From NCBI GenBank assembly GCA_937967755.1, contig CALBTA010000103.1, forward strand, positions 1 to 10,682: a stretch of DNA of 10,682 bases, written 5' to 3'. The notes under the pieces were generated by a model, which did not search any database, was not told the DNA's origin, and saw nothing but the letters and a program-made list of their open reading frames with translations. This document shows positions 1 through 6,005 of this stretch, piece after piece. Positions within the stretch are counted from its first letter, which is position 1; every line of letters starts with the position of its first letter. The position numbers and the translations under genes are program-made. The stretch is from an uncultured Planctomycetaceae bacterium (lineage in GTDB: Bacteria > Planctomycetota > Planctomycetia > Pirellulales > Pirellulaceae).

Positions 1-409
1 GGTTCTGCCTCCTACGCACATCCCCCGGGTTGCGCATCATAGCGGACTGGCCCAGCATCTGCCGAACTTTGCCCGTTCGATCATAACGACGTCTATTTAG
101 CGGCCAACTCGGCCTTCGACCTCGCGTTGACACCATTTCCCAGCGAATGCTCCGAACTGGCGTTCTCGGATAAGCCTTGGCAAGCTTCGACCAGGGTGGG
201 ACTGACGACTTGCTGGCAATCGTTTCTTAAGCACCTGTGGCAGGCCGCACAATCGTCATAGATTGCCATCTTCGGATGTCTCGAAGCCAGTAGGTGGCTG
301 AATTATTGGTTGATCCCGAACAACTGTCATGATCCGCCCGATAGGTATAGAAGGCCGAGTTCTCACGATCGGCCGAGGCGCTAGGAGTACTTTTCTAAAT
401 CGGTGTCAT
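1..409. other. Region without a supportable gene; leader of the porin gene
   Basis: No coding region here can be supported. Two short overlapping open frames exist on opposite strands (about 43-258 on plus, without a start codon, and 93-269 on minus, 58 codons with a Cys-rich start), but neither has a ribosome binding site, recognisable motif or signal peptide. The right part holds a weak promoter candidate for the porin gene. No tRNA-like fold, tandem repeat or transposase remnant was recognised. It may be plain intergenic sequence or decayed coding DNA. Confidence 0.5.
324..351 (+). promoter_or_regulatory. Weak sigma70-like promoter candidate for the porin gene
   Basis: CTGTCA (324-329) and TATAGA (346-351) are separated by 16 bases and each match four of six consensus positions. 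Transcription would start near 358, giving a leader of about 50 bases before the ATG at 410. The element would lie inside the longer reading of the porin frame that begins at 329, which is one reason to prefer the later start. This is a visual match only. Confidence 0.28.
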
Positions 410-1894
410 ATGCAAATCGATAGTAGCCCCTGGCAGGTGCGAGCGGCGACTGCCGTATTCGCGGTCGTGCTTGCGCTGGTTTCGACGGCGAGTTCCCGTG
501 GCCAGCAGAACAATGGAACCTCGCTGGCAGACCTGGAGGCTCGCCTGAAGGACCAAGAGGCGCAGATCGGCGTTTTGCAAGATCGCTTGGATGAATTGGG
601 AGAAGGCGGGGGCGAGGTGTCGGACGACTCGTCCTCGATCAAGCGTTTGCCGCTGGTCGCCGAATCGGTCCCCTTCGACGATTCCGAAGACGAGCCGAAG
701 AACTTCGAACTGCAATTCTACGCGGATTACGACAAAGGTTTCGTCCTTCAACCCTTCGACCCAAGTGAGCACCCCTTTCAACTGAAGACGAACGCTTGGA
801 TCCAGTTTCGCCACCACGGGTTCGCCCGGGATGTGGAAACATGGACCGACAACGCCGGAGTCGTCCGCCCGGTTCGGAACCGGAACGCGTGGGACATTGA
901 AAGGGCGCGGTTGACCTTCGGCGGCTACGCATTGGACAAGCGGTTGACTTATTTCTTGCAACTCGACGGGGATACCGATGGGCGGCACACGGTCGACTTT
1001 TTTGACTATTGGTGGGCGTGGAAATTCGGCGATCATTTGCGCTTGCAAATGGGCAAGCGCAAGGTCTCAGCCAGCCGTCAATGGCTGCTTGGGGCGCGGC
1101 GGACGCGCTTTGTCGACCGCCCGATGGCCAACGACTTCTTCCGGCCCGACCGCACCATCGGCGTCTGGGCGACCGGGAAGGTTCACGAAACGCTGAACTA
1201 CGAGCTGATGGTCGGCAACGGGTATCGCACTTCCAACATTCCCAACGCCGGCACAGACAATAGGTTTACGTTCGCAACGACCAGCTACTGGGATCCGCTG
1301 GGTGACTTCGGCGGTCAGGTCGTGGACTACGACTACACTTGCACGCCGTTAGTTCGCCTGGTGCATTCGTTTGTGTACTCACCGATTACGGACGACCGGC
1401 TGGGCGTGCCGTTGGCGGAAGCAAATTTCCTGCGGCTGACTGACGGCACGGTCTTGGTGCAAACGGGAGCGCTGGCTCCGGGCGTAACGGTTTCGAACTA
1501 CGACGTCTACTTCTTTGGATTAGACGCCGCCGTGAAGTGGCAAGGGTATAGCTTCAATGCGGAACTGTTCTACCGTTGGATTCAGGACATCCGCGGCGAC
1601 GGGGCTTTGCCGCTTAACGATCTGGAGCAACGCGGATTCTACGTCGAAGGCGGGCGATTCCTGATCCCGCAAACGCTGGATGTGAATCTCAGGTACTCGC
1701 AGGTCAGCGGGCTGTTCGGTAACCGATCCGAATATGCGATTGGGACGAACCTTTACCCGCTCGACACGCACAAGATGAAACTCTCGTTCGATGTGGTCGT
1801 GCTCGACGGCAGCCCCCTGAACAACACCACCAGCGATATTCTAGTGGGCGACGACGGGGTGCTGTTCCGCACGCAATTCCAAGCGGAGTTTTAA
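410..1894 (+). CDS. Phosphate-selective porin O/P family outer-membrane protein
   Basis: Outer-membrane beta-barrel channel of the OprP/OprO type (Pfam Porin_O_P), expected to pass small anions or solutes; the substrate cannot be read from sequence. I chose the ATG at 410 (494 residues). It opens directly with a signal peptide (residues 1 to about 31, hydrophobic core AATAVFAVVLALVS), whereas the frame extended to 329 adds 27 unremarkable residues ahead of it. Neither start has a well-spaced Shine-Dalgarno; an AGGAG at 383-387 is too far from 410. Residues 38-64 form a heptad-rich coiled coil (LADLEARLKDQEAQ), as in many planctomycete porins, which in such proteins may anchor or trimerise the barrel. 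The rest alternates aromatic and polar residues as in amphipathic strands, with porin-like stretches such as DIERARLTFGGY and LQMGKRKVSASRQW. It ends in phenylalanine (QAEF), typical of barrels recognised by BamA. Family assignment is firm; specificity is open. Confidence 0.85.
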   Translation: MQIDSSPWQVRAATAVFAVVLALVSTASSRGQQNNGTSLADLEARLKDQEAQIGVLQDRLDELGEGGGEVSDDSSSIKRLPLVAESVPFDDSEDEPKNFELQFYADYDKGFVLQPFDPSEHPFQLKTNAWIQFRHHGFARDVETWTDNAGVVRPVRNRNAWDIERARLTFGGYALDKRLTYFLQLDGDTDGRHTVDFFDYWWAWKFGDHLRLQMGKRKVSASRQWLLGARRTRFVDRPMANDFFRPDRTIGVWATGKVHETLNYELMVGNGYRTSNIPNAGTDNRFTFATTSYWDPLGDFGGQVVDYDYTCTPLVRLVHSFVYSPITDDRLGVPLAEANFLRLTDGTVLVQTGALAPGVTVSNYDVYFFGLDAAVKWQGYSFNAELFYRWIQDIRGDGALPLNDLEQRGFYVEGGRFLIPQTLDVNLRYSQVSGLFGNRSEYAIGTNLYPLDTHKMKLSFDVVVLDGSPLNNTTSDILVGDDGVLFRTQFQAEF

Positions 1895-3246
1895 TCCCGC
1901 AGCACCACGTCGTCGTATAGCATCATGCCGCTGATGGCGTGGTGGACGTAGTCGATGCGGATCTCGCCGGCCAGCAGGTTGTATTGCCGGCGATAGTAGG
2001 GGTGGTCTTCGGGCAAGCGGAACATGGCGTATGGAACGCCGCCGCGGTATTTGCCTTCGGTGACCTGGCTGTTCATCAGAAACACGATGGCGTCCTCGCT
2101 GACGCGGCGAACCTTCGCCCGCATGGTCGCATGTTCATCGGTCAGGTAACTGAGCGCCGCGACGAGGCCTTCGACCCGTGTGGCCGTGGGGCAAGTCATG
2201 CCGTTGCCAGTGATGCAGCCTTTGATGCGCGGGTCGTCGATCCGTACGGGCCGCTGTTCCATCAGCAGCTCGCAAAGGTCGAGCGAGTAGTGAATCAAAT
2301 GCTCGCGCGAGACGGGCTGCGCGGTTTTGCCGTATAGGGGCCAGATGCGGGCGGTCGCCAACAGCATCCAGTGATCGAGCAACGGTCGCCGGTCTTCCTG
2401 ACGCTGGCGAGACATATAGGCAATCGCCTGGGCGGCCGCTTCCAGCCACCGCGGGTTTTCATCGACTTCGTACAACAGCACGAGCGCCAGCGCCGCCTCG
2501 CCCGGGTAAAACAACAGCACCGGCACTTCCTGTTTGCCCTCACCTTCGATGTAACGTGCGGCGAATCCGCCATCTTCGCGCTGCATAAACAGAACGAAGT
2601 TCGCCAGCGCGGTAAGTTCCTCCGGCGGAACGCTGCCGGGGGCTTCGCGTTCGACGCAGCTTAAGCCGATCAGCCCCAGCGCCGCGCTGCCCAGTTCCGC
2701 CCTGGCGGGGCCTTCCAATCCGGTGACGCTGGGGTCCGACCAGATCGCCAACATGTCTTCCTGCCCTTCGACCGGTTGCATCTGCTTGCGCAGGAACTGG
2801 CCATGCTTTAGCAACGTTGCGCGGACCTGGTCGGCGTCTTCGTCGTAACGCTCCAGGTACATCCCCAGCCCGTACATCGTGCCGGCGTGGCGAACGACGT
2901 TGTACTCGTCGGTTGGGGGAATTTCAGGATCGGTGTTGATAATGTAAGCGAACTTGCCCTGGTCGTCGGTGGTGCGAACGAGATAGTCGATGGAACGTTT
3001 GACGCTGCCGCGAAGCTGTTCGGCGGTGAACTTCGGCGGCCATTGGATCTCAGCCAGCTTGGGCGTCGCCGCTTCCATCCCCTCCAGCGGCGGCTTCGAC
3101 ACGTCTTCTTGTGAGTTCGCCTCCGCAGTTTCGTTGGCGACGACGTGCGGCGAAGGGGGACGTTTGACGCACGCCGTGGTTGTGAGAATCACAGCCGTAA
3201 CGATCAGCCCGTGTGCCACTGCTTGAAAGCGCATTTGCCTACCCAT
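1891..3246 (-). CDS. Putative lipoprotein or secreted protein with alpha/alpha-toroid-like repeats, function unknown
   Basis: I do not recognise a named family. Counting 451 residues from 3246, residues 1-26 look like an export signal (hydrophobic LIVTAVILTTTA then Cys26). Cys26 could be lipidated, although the -3 residue is Thr and not the usual Leu, so the lipobox is weak. A Pro/Ala/Glu linker follows (about 28-65), then about 380 residues of helical repeats: RSIDYLV, GTMYGLGMYLERY, GSAALGLIGLSC, FYPGEAALALVLLYE, VEGLVAALSYL, IDYVHHAISGMML. Repeated paired helices with Gly and acidic turns resemble (alpha/alpha)6 toroids of the six-hairpin glycosidase or terpenoid-cyclase type; this is inference. 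Candidate functional spots are YPGEA (247-251), GCITGNGMTCPT (343-354, two Cys) and RIDYVHH (430-436). A second ATG at 3234 lies behind GGTAGG with only three bases between; no site precedes 3246. The start region lies inside a palindromic repeat element. Its stop codon overlaps the porin stop. Confidence 0.72.
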   Translation of the reverse strand: MGRQMRFQAVAHGLIVTAVILTTTACVKRPPSPHVVANETAEANSQEDVSKPPLEGMEAATPKLAEIQWPPKFTAEQLRGSVKRSIDYLVRTTDDQGKFAYIINTDPEIPPTDEYNVVRHAGTMYGLGMYLERYDEDADQVRATLLKHGQFLRKQMQPVEGQEDMLAIWSDPSVTGLEGPARAELGSAALGLIGLSCVEREAPGSVPPEELTALANFVLFMQREDGGFAARYIEGEGKQEVPVLLFYPGEAALALVLLYEVDENPRWLEAAAQAIAYMSRQRQEDRRPLLDHWMLLATARIWPLYGKTAQPVSREHLIHYSLDLCELLMEQRPVRIDDPRIKGCITGNGMTCPTATRVEGLVAALSYLTDEHATMRAKVRRVSEDAIVFLMNSQVTEGKYRGGVPYAMFRLPEDHPYYRRQYNLLAGEIRIDYVHHAISGMMLYDDVVLRD

Positions 3247-3365
3247 TCGGATGTCGTTGCCACGCTTTCAAGCAGTGCCGGCCGATCAGTTGCTACAGCA
3301 CTGCTTGAAGTCGTGGATAGCTAGTTCGATAAACAAGTCTAGCTCGACTTCAAGCAGCGGCACAC
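3211..3365. repeat. 155-base element with 17-base terminal inverted repeats and two equal hairpins
   Basis: The left end (3211-3227) is GTGTGCCACTGCTTGAA. The right end (3349-3365) is TTCAAGCAGCGGCACAC, its reverse complement with one mismatch in 17. Inside, the 9-base core CTGCTTGAA occurs four times in alternating orientation: 3219-3227 (+), 3267-3275 (-), 3301-3309 (+) and 3349-3357 (-). Each pair forms a hairpin: arms 3217-3231/3263-3277 (15 bp, perfect) and 3301-3313/3345-3357 (13 bp, perfect). Both have 31-base loops and both have cores 48 bases apart. This resembles a REP/BIME-like or MITE-like dispersed element. No target-site duplication is visible, and no transposase is nearby. The left end runs into the coding sequence at 1891-3246. 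Confidence 0.75.
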
Positions 3366-3381
3366 AACTATGCCAACTCTT

Positions 3382-3403
3382 GAGCAATTGAGGACAATTG
3401 CTC
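3382..3403 (-). terminator. Hairpin just downstream of the ctpA stop codon
   Basis: GAGCAATTG (3382-3390) and CAATTGCTC (3395-3403) are perfect 9-bp inverted arms around a four-base loop, TCCT when read on the minus strand. It begins nine bases after the ctpA stop codon, where a terminator or 3'-end stabiliser is expected. No T-run follows, so it is not a classical Rho-independent terminator. Its 16-base centre recurs exactly at 6538-6553 behind another gene, in the same orientation relative to transcription. Confidence 0.5.
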
Positions 3404-3412
3404 TACAAAATC

Positions 3413-4834
3413 TTACACCCGCGGTGGGCGAGGTTCGGCTTCGCGGGGATCGTCGCTGGTTTCGCCGAGTTCGCCTAAAACATAGCGGACCGCCTTTTTC
3501 AACTGCTTGTCAACGAAGTCGCTCTCGGTCTCATCTTCGGCTCCGCGGACCACGTCGCGCTTCCGCCGGTAATCCAGCAGATCGCCCATCTCGTCGTCAG
3601 TCAGGCGGACGCGGAACCCTTCGCTGGGTTGAACTCCCCAGACGTCGGATTCGCTGGCGCCGTCGAAGCGGTGAATGTTCAATCCGCTGGGGCGATGGTA
3701 ACTGGCGGTCGTCAGCTTCAGCGCGCTGCGGCCCGATTCCATGTTGATGATGTTCTGCACGCTCCCTTTGCCCCAACTCCGCTCGCCGACGACGATCGCC
3801 CGCTCGTGATCTTGCAGGCAGGCGGAAACAATCTCGCTGGCGCTGGCGCTGTAGCGGTTGACCAATACGGCCATGGGGAAACCTTCATACGTGCCAGTCT
3901 TGTGTGCCCGACGCGGTTTTTCCGGCGTGTTGCGGCCCTTGGTGCTGACGATCACCCCTTCGCTGACGAACATGTCAGCGACTTCCACCGCCGAACTAAG
4001 CAGCCCGCCTGGGTTGAACCGCAGATCGAGCACCAGCCCCCGCATGCTGCTGCTTTCCAGCTTCCGCATCGCGGTCCGCAAGTCTTCGGCCGTGCGGCGG
4101 CTGAAACTGGTCAGGCGGATGTAGGCGATCTTCTTTTCCTCGTCGAGGTACCAGTTCCACGAATCGTCGTCCAGCCGCGTGTCGCCCAGCACCGAATCGA
4201 CCCGGACGATCTCGCGCTTCACCTTGACCGTTTCCTCTTTGGCTTCTTCATCGTCGGCATGGGGATGCCGCACCGTGAAGGTGACGCTGGTGCCGACCTT
4301 CCCCTTGAGTTTCTTCACCGCCTCATCCAGGGTGATGCCTTTGGTCGATTCCCCTTCGATCTTGATGATCACATCACCCGCCATCAGGCCAGCACGGTAG
4401 GCGGGCGTGCCGACGATGGGGCTGGTGATCGTCAGCCAACCGTTCTGAATGGCGACTTGAATACCGATGCCGCCAAATTCGTTCTCGACGCCGCTGCGGA
4501 ACCGGTCGAGGTCTTCCGGCGGAATGTAGTTCGAATACTGATCGAGCTTGGAAATGACCCCTTCGATGGCTGCCTCGACCAACTCGCGGCGGGAAACTTC
4601 CTTCACGTAGTTCCGCTCGACCTGATCCATCGTGTCGGCCAACAGGCGGAGCAGCTCGTAGTACTCTTCCTCCGTCAGTTCCTCTGCCACCTGCGGCGGA
4701 CGGGGCTGGGCCTTGCGGGGATCGTCTTCCGACCGGGCCGGCTGTGCGGATAAGCAGACAACGGCAATCGCAACGATCAACCCCAGCGACCACGCACTGG
4801 CACTATGGAAACGCACTGACTTGTTTCGCATCAT
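3413..4834 (-). CDS. ctpA: Carboxy-terminal processing protease, S41 family (CtpA/Prc-like)
   Basis: Periplasmic serine endopeptidase that trims or degrades exported proteins from their C-terminal tails using a Ser-Lys dyad. I chose the ATG at 4834 (473 residues) because GGAG lies six bases upstream (4841-4844) and the signal peptide follows at once (residues 1 to about 35, ending AQPARS). Upstream frame to 5005 begins with TTG inside the predicted promoter. A helical N-terminal region (about 50-118) precedes a PDZ domain (about 120-205, GGIGIQV and AGLMAGDVIIKIEG) and the S41 core (about 235-405). Core motifs are LVLDLRFNPGG (267-277), YSASASEI with predicted nucleophile Ser331, and GERSWGKGSVQ with predicted general base Lys356. 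The 25-residue Ser-Lys spacing matches E. coli Prc and B. subtilis CtpB. Length is typical. The extreme C-terminus repeats a motif found just after the signal peptide. Family assignment is secure; natural substrates are unknown. Confidence 0.93.
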   Translation of the reverse strand: MMRNKSVRFHSASAWSLGLIVAIAVVCLSAQPARSEDDPRKAQPRPPQVAEELTEEEYYELLRLLADTMDQVERNYVKEVSRRELVEAAIEGVISKLDQYSNYIPPEDLDRFRSGVENEFGGIGIQVAIQNGWLTITSPIVGTPAYRAGLMAGDVIIKIEGESTKGITLDEAVKKLKGKVGTSVTFTVRHPHADDEEAKEETVKVKREIVRVDSVLGDTRLDDDSWNWYLDEEKKIAYIRLTSFSRRTAEDLRTAMRKLESSSMRGLVLDLRFNPGGLLSSAVEVADMFVSEGVIVSTKGRNTPEKPRRAHKTGTYEGFPMAVLVNRYSASASEIVSACLQDHERAIVVGERSWGKGSVQNIINMESGRSALKLTTASYHRPSGLNIHRFDGASESDVWGVQPSEGFRVRLTDDEMGDLLDYRRKRDVVRGAEDETESDFVDKQLKKAVRYVLGELGETSDDPREAEPRPPRV

Positions 4835-4840
4835 CGATTT

Positions 4841-4844
4841 CTCC
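4841..4844 (-). promoter_or_regulatory. Shine-Dalgarno site deciding the ctpA start
   Basis: Read on the minus strand this is GGAG, six bases before the ATG at 4834-4832, which is followed by a second in-frame ATG at 4831. It is the only well-placed ribosome binding site among the possible starts of this frame (5005, 4924, 4870, 4834, 4831). Confidence 0.7.
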
Positions 4845-4965
4845 GTCGGTTGCAGCCCACTGTGCCCTGCCATTGAAAGGTATCCCTGCCCATTGAGTTG
4901 CGCAGCCCAGCCCAAACGTTCCATCGTCGGGCGAGAGAGAATGCGCAAACTCTTACGGCCAGAGA

Positions 4966-5005
4966 ACTTATACCGAAGTATAAGTGACCACCTGAGGCCG
5001 GGCAA
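4966..5005 (-). promoter_or_regulatory. Predicted ctpA promoter overlapped by an 8+4+8 palindrome
   Basis: On the minus strand TTGCCC (5005-5000) and TATACT (4982-4977) are spaced by 17 bases, a good sigma70-type arrangement (four and five of six consensus matches). Transcription would start near 4970, about 135 bases before the ATG. A perfect palindrome covers 4966-4985: arms ACTTATAC and GTATAAGT around a four-base centre. It spans the -10 box to about the start site, so it could be an operator or simply an AT-rich hairpin at the 5' end of the transcript. Confidence 0.45.
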
Positions 5006-5044
5006 CTAGAACGGCCGGCGGGGTAATCGTTGCGACCGTTGTGA

Positions 5045-5072
5045 TCTGCGTTTTTGGGTTTTTGGACGCAGA
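5045..5072 (-). terminator. Hairpin downstream of the small membrane-protein gene
   Basis: TCTGCGT (5045-5051) and ACGCAGA (5066-5072) are perfect 7-bp inverted arms around a 14-base loop, starting seven bases after the stop codon of the 5080-5418 gene. On the minus strand the loop is A-rich and no T-run follows. Position suggests a 3'-end structure; the stem is short, so the call is tentative. Confidence 0.33.
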
Positions 5073-5079
5073 ACTGCAA

Positions 5080-5418
5080 TCAAATTGAGTTTTGAACGAC
5101 GTATCCAACCACGGTTGCAACCAACGTTGAAACCCCAACAAATATCAGTAGAAAAATTGTGAGGTATCCTGCCTGTTTCCATTTACTTTGAAGTACCGCG
5201 CGAGAAAGCCCTAACAGCGTCACCGAAACCGTCAGTAGTGCCACACCCACCGGGAATGCAAGAACGGCGTCCCAGAACAACCAATAGCGCGTAGGATCTT
5301 CGGTCGTCAACACCATTCGGATAGCCGTGAACGGGCCTCCGAAGGTCATTCCAATTCCCGGAAAGGCGAGCAGCAACGCGGGCACGATCAGAAAAAGAGT
5401 GACTGGGATCACCCTCAA
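5080..5418 (-). CDS. Small hypothetical membrane protein with three predicted transmembrane helices
   Basis: Not a family I recognise. The 112 residues hold three hydrophobic spans: about 4-24 (IPVTLFLIVPALLLAFPGIG), 47-70 (LFWDAVLAFPVGVALLTVSV) and 84-108 (GYLTIFLLIFVGVSTLVATV). Short charged connectors (TTEDPTRYW at 38-46, QSKWKQ at 77-82) lie between them. The positive loop between helices two and three suggests that side faces the cytoplasm. The first codon is TTG; GTG two codons later is an alternative. AAGAAGG lies 11 bases before the TTG, a loose but usable ribosome binding site. It lies between the CBS-domain gene (80-base gap) and ctpA (245-base gap), all on minus. By eye the gene is less GC-rich than its neighbours, which may mean relaxed selection or transfer. 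Sustained hydrophobic periodicity argues that it is real, but it has no recognised homologue here. Confidence 0.55.
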   Translation of the reverse strand: MRVIPVTLFLIVPALLLAFPGIGMTFGGPFTAIRMVLTTEDPTRYWLFWDAVLAFPVGVALLTVSVTLLGLSRAVLQSKWKQAGYLTIFLLIFVGVSTLVATVVGYVVQNSI

Positions 5419-5461
5419 TCGCGAAGTTGCCTTCTTCGAGGGTGGAGTCTCTTCGCTTAGT

Positions 5462-5475
5462 CCCTCGGAAGAGGG
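5462..5475 (-). terminator. Short GC-rich hairpin after the CBS-domain gene
   Basis: CCCTC (5462-5466) and GAGGG (5471-5475) pair around four bases, 23 bases downstream of the CBS-gene stop. GAGGGTG recurs at 5438-5444, and its complement lies at 5410-5416, so alternative pairings across the 80-base gap are possible. No T-run follows. Weak terminator or leader-structure candidate. Confidence 0.25.
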
Positions 5476-5498
5476 TGATTGATACGGGTTCTACGCAC

Positions 5499-5939
5499 TC
5501 ACGTCGTTGGCACTTCTTGGATGTAGCTCTTCATGAAGTGGTTTTCGACGGCGAGCTGGTCGATTTGCGACTTGACGACGTCGCCGATCGAAATCAGTCC
5601 GGCCAGTTGGCTGTCGTCATCCAGAATGGGCAGGTGGCGGATGCGCCGGGTGGTGAGCAAGCTCATTGTGTCGGAAACCGTGTCACCCGGCTTTCCCGTA
5701 ATGACGCTGGTGGTCATATAGTCAGAGACGTGCAACTCGTTCAGATCACGCCCGGTGGCGACGTAGCTGCGCAGGAAGTCGCGCTCGGTAATGATGCCGA
5801 CCATGCGGTCTTCATGTACGACGACCAGCGAGCCGCAGTTGCGGTTGACCAGTTCTTGCGCCAACTCGGCCAGCGTCGCTTCCGGCGCGATGGTGTAAAC
5901 CGTTGAACCCTTGGTGACGAGAATCTCTGACAGTTTCAT
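5499..5939 (-). CDS. Two-CBS-domain protein (Bateman module)
   Basis: A stand-alone pair of CBS domains, 146 residues, soluble and presumably cytoplasmic. Such modules bind adenosine nucleotides or related ligands and act as sensors; the partner is not evident. CBS1 spans about 10-60, with GSLVVV and GIITERDFLR (48-57). CBS2 spans about 73-128, with MTTSVIT, RRIRHLPIL and GLISIGDVV (114-122). The T/S-x-x-D signatures that usually contact ribose are present in both halves (Thr51-Asp54, Ser117-Asp120). I chose the ATG at 5939: family members typically begin with this M-K-L-S-E-I-L pattern, AAGG lies four bases upstream, and a good promoter (-10 at 5976-5981) leaves no room for the in-frame starts at 5984 or 6005. 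The C-terminal helix (129-146) is the usual short tail. Similar proteins are often annotated as IMP-dehydrogenase-related, but no catalytic domain is present. Confidence 0.88.
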   Translation of the reverse strand: MKLSEILVTKGSTVYTIAPEATLAELAQELVNRNCGSLVVVHEDRMVGIITERDFLRSYVATGRDLNELHVSDYMTTSVITGKPGDTVSDTMSLLTTRRIRHLPILDDDSQLAGLISIGDVVKSQIDQLAVENHFMKSYIQEVPTT

Positions 5940-5975
5940 GCGGCCTTGCCCTTTGATGAGTTGCACAACTTTCTC

Positions 5976-6005
5976 AGCATACATTCGGGGACTTCGGCGT
6001 GTCAA
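5976..6005 (-). promoter_or_regulatory. Sigma70-type promoter for the CBS-domain gene
   Basis: Read on minus, a perfect TTGACA (6005-6000) is followed after 18 bases by TATGCT (5981-5976, four of six consensus matches). Transcription would start near 5969, giving a leader of about 30 bases before the ATG at 5939. The -10 box lies just downstream of the alternative ATG at 5984, which argues against that start. Confidence 0.55.

Noticed and set aside
43..258. A 71-codon plus-strand frame without a stop
   Set aside because: No in-frame ATG near the beginning, no ribosome binding site and no recognisable motif; its opposite strand is also open over the same stretch.
93..269. A 58-codon minus-strand frame with a CAACH motif near its start
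   Set aside because: CXXCH suggests heme c, but there is no signal peptide and no Shine-Dalgarno, and the rest is low-information. Probably chance.
329..409. An upstream extension of the porin frame starting at 329
   Set aside because: It would put 27 extra residues in front of a signal peptide, has no ribosome binding site and overlaps a promoter candidate, so the ATG at 410 is preferred.
3370..3747. A 125-codon plus-strand frame starting in the gap before ctpA's 3' end
   Set aside because: Its start lies in the repeat and hairpin region without a ribosome binding site, and nearly all of it is antisense to the ctpA C-terminus.
3629..4753. A 374-codon plus-strand frame opposite ctpA
   Set aside because: The minus strand encodes the complete S41 protease with its catalytic Ser and Lys. 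The opposite frame has no domain or ribosome binding site.
4865..4896. Tandem near-repeats CCCTGCCATTGA and CCCTGCCCATTGA in the ctpA leader
   Set aside because: Only two imperfect copies of about 12 bases, with no symmetry. Partial resemblance to the 3211-3365 element ends is too weak to claim a third copy.
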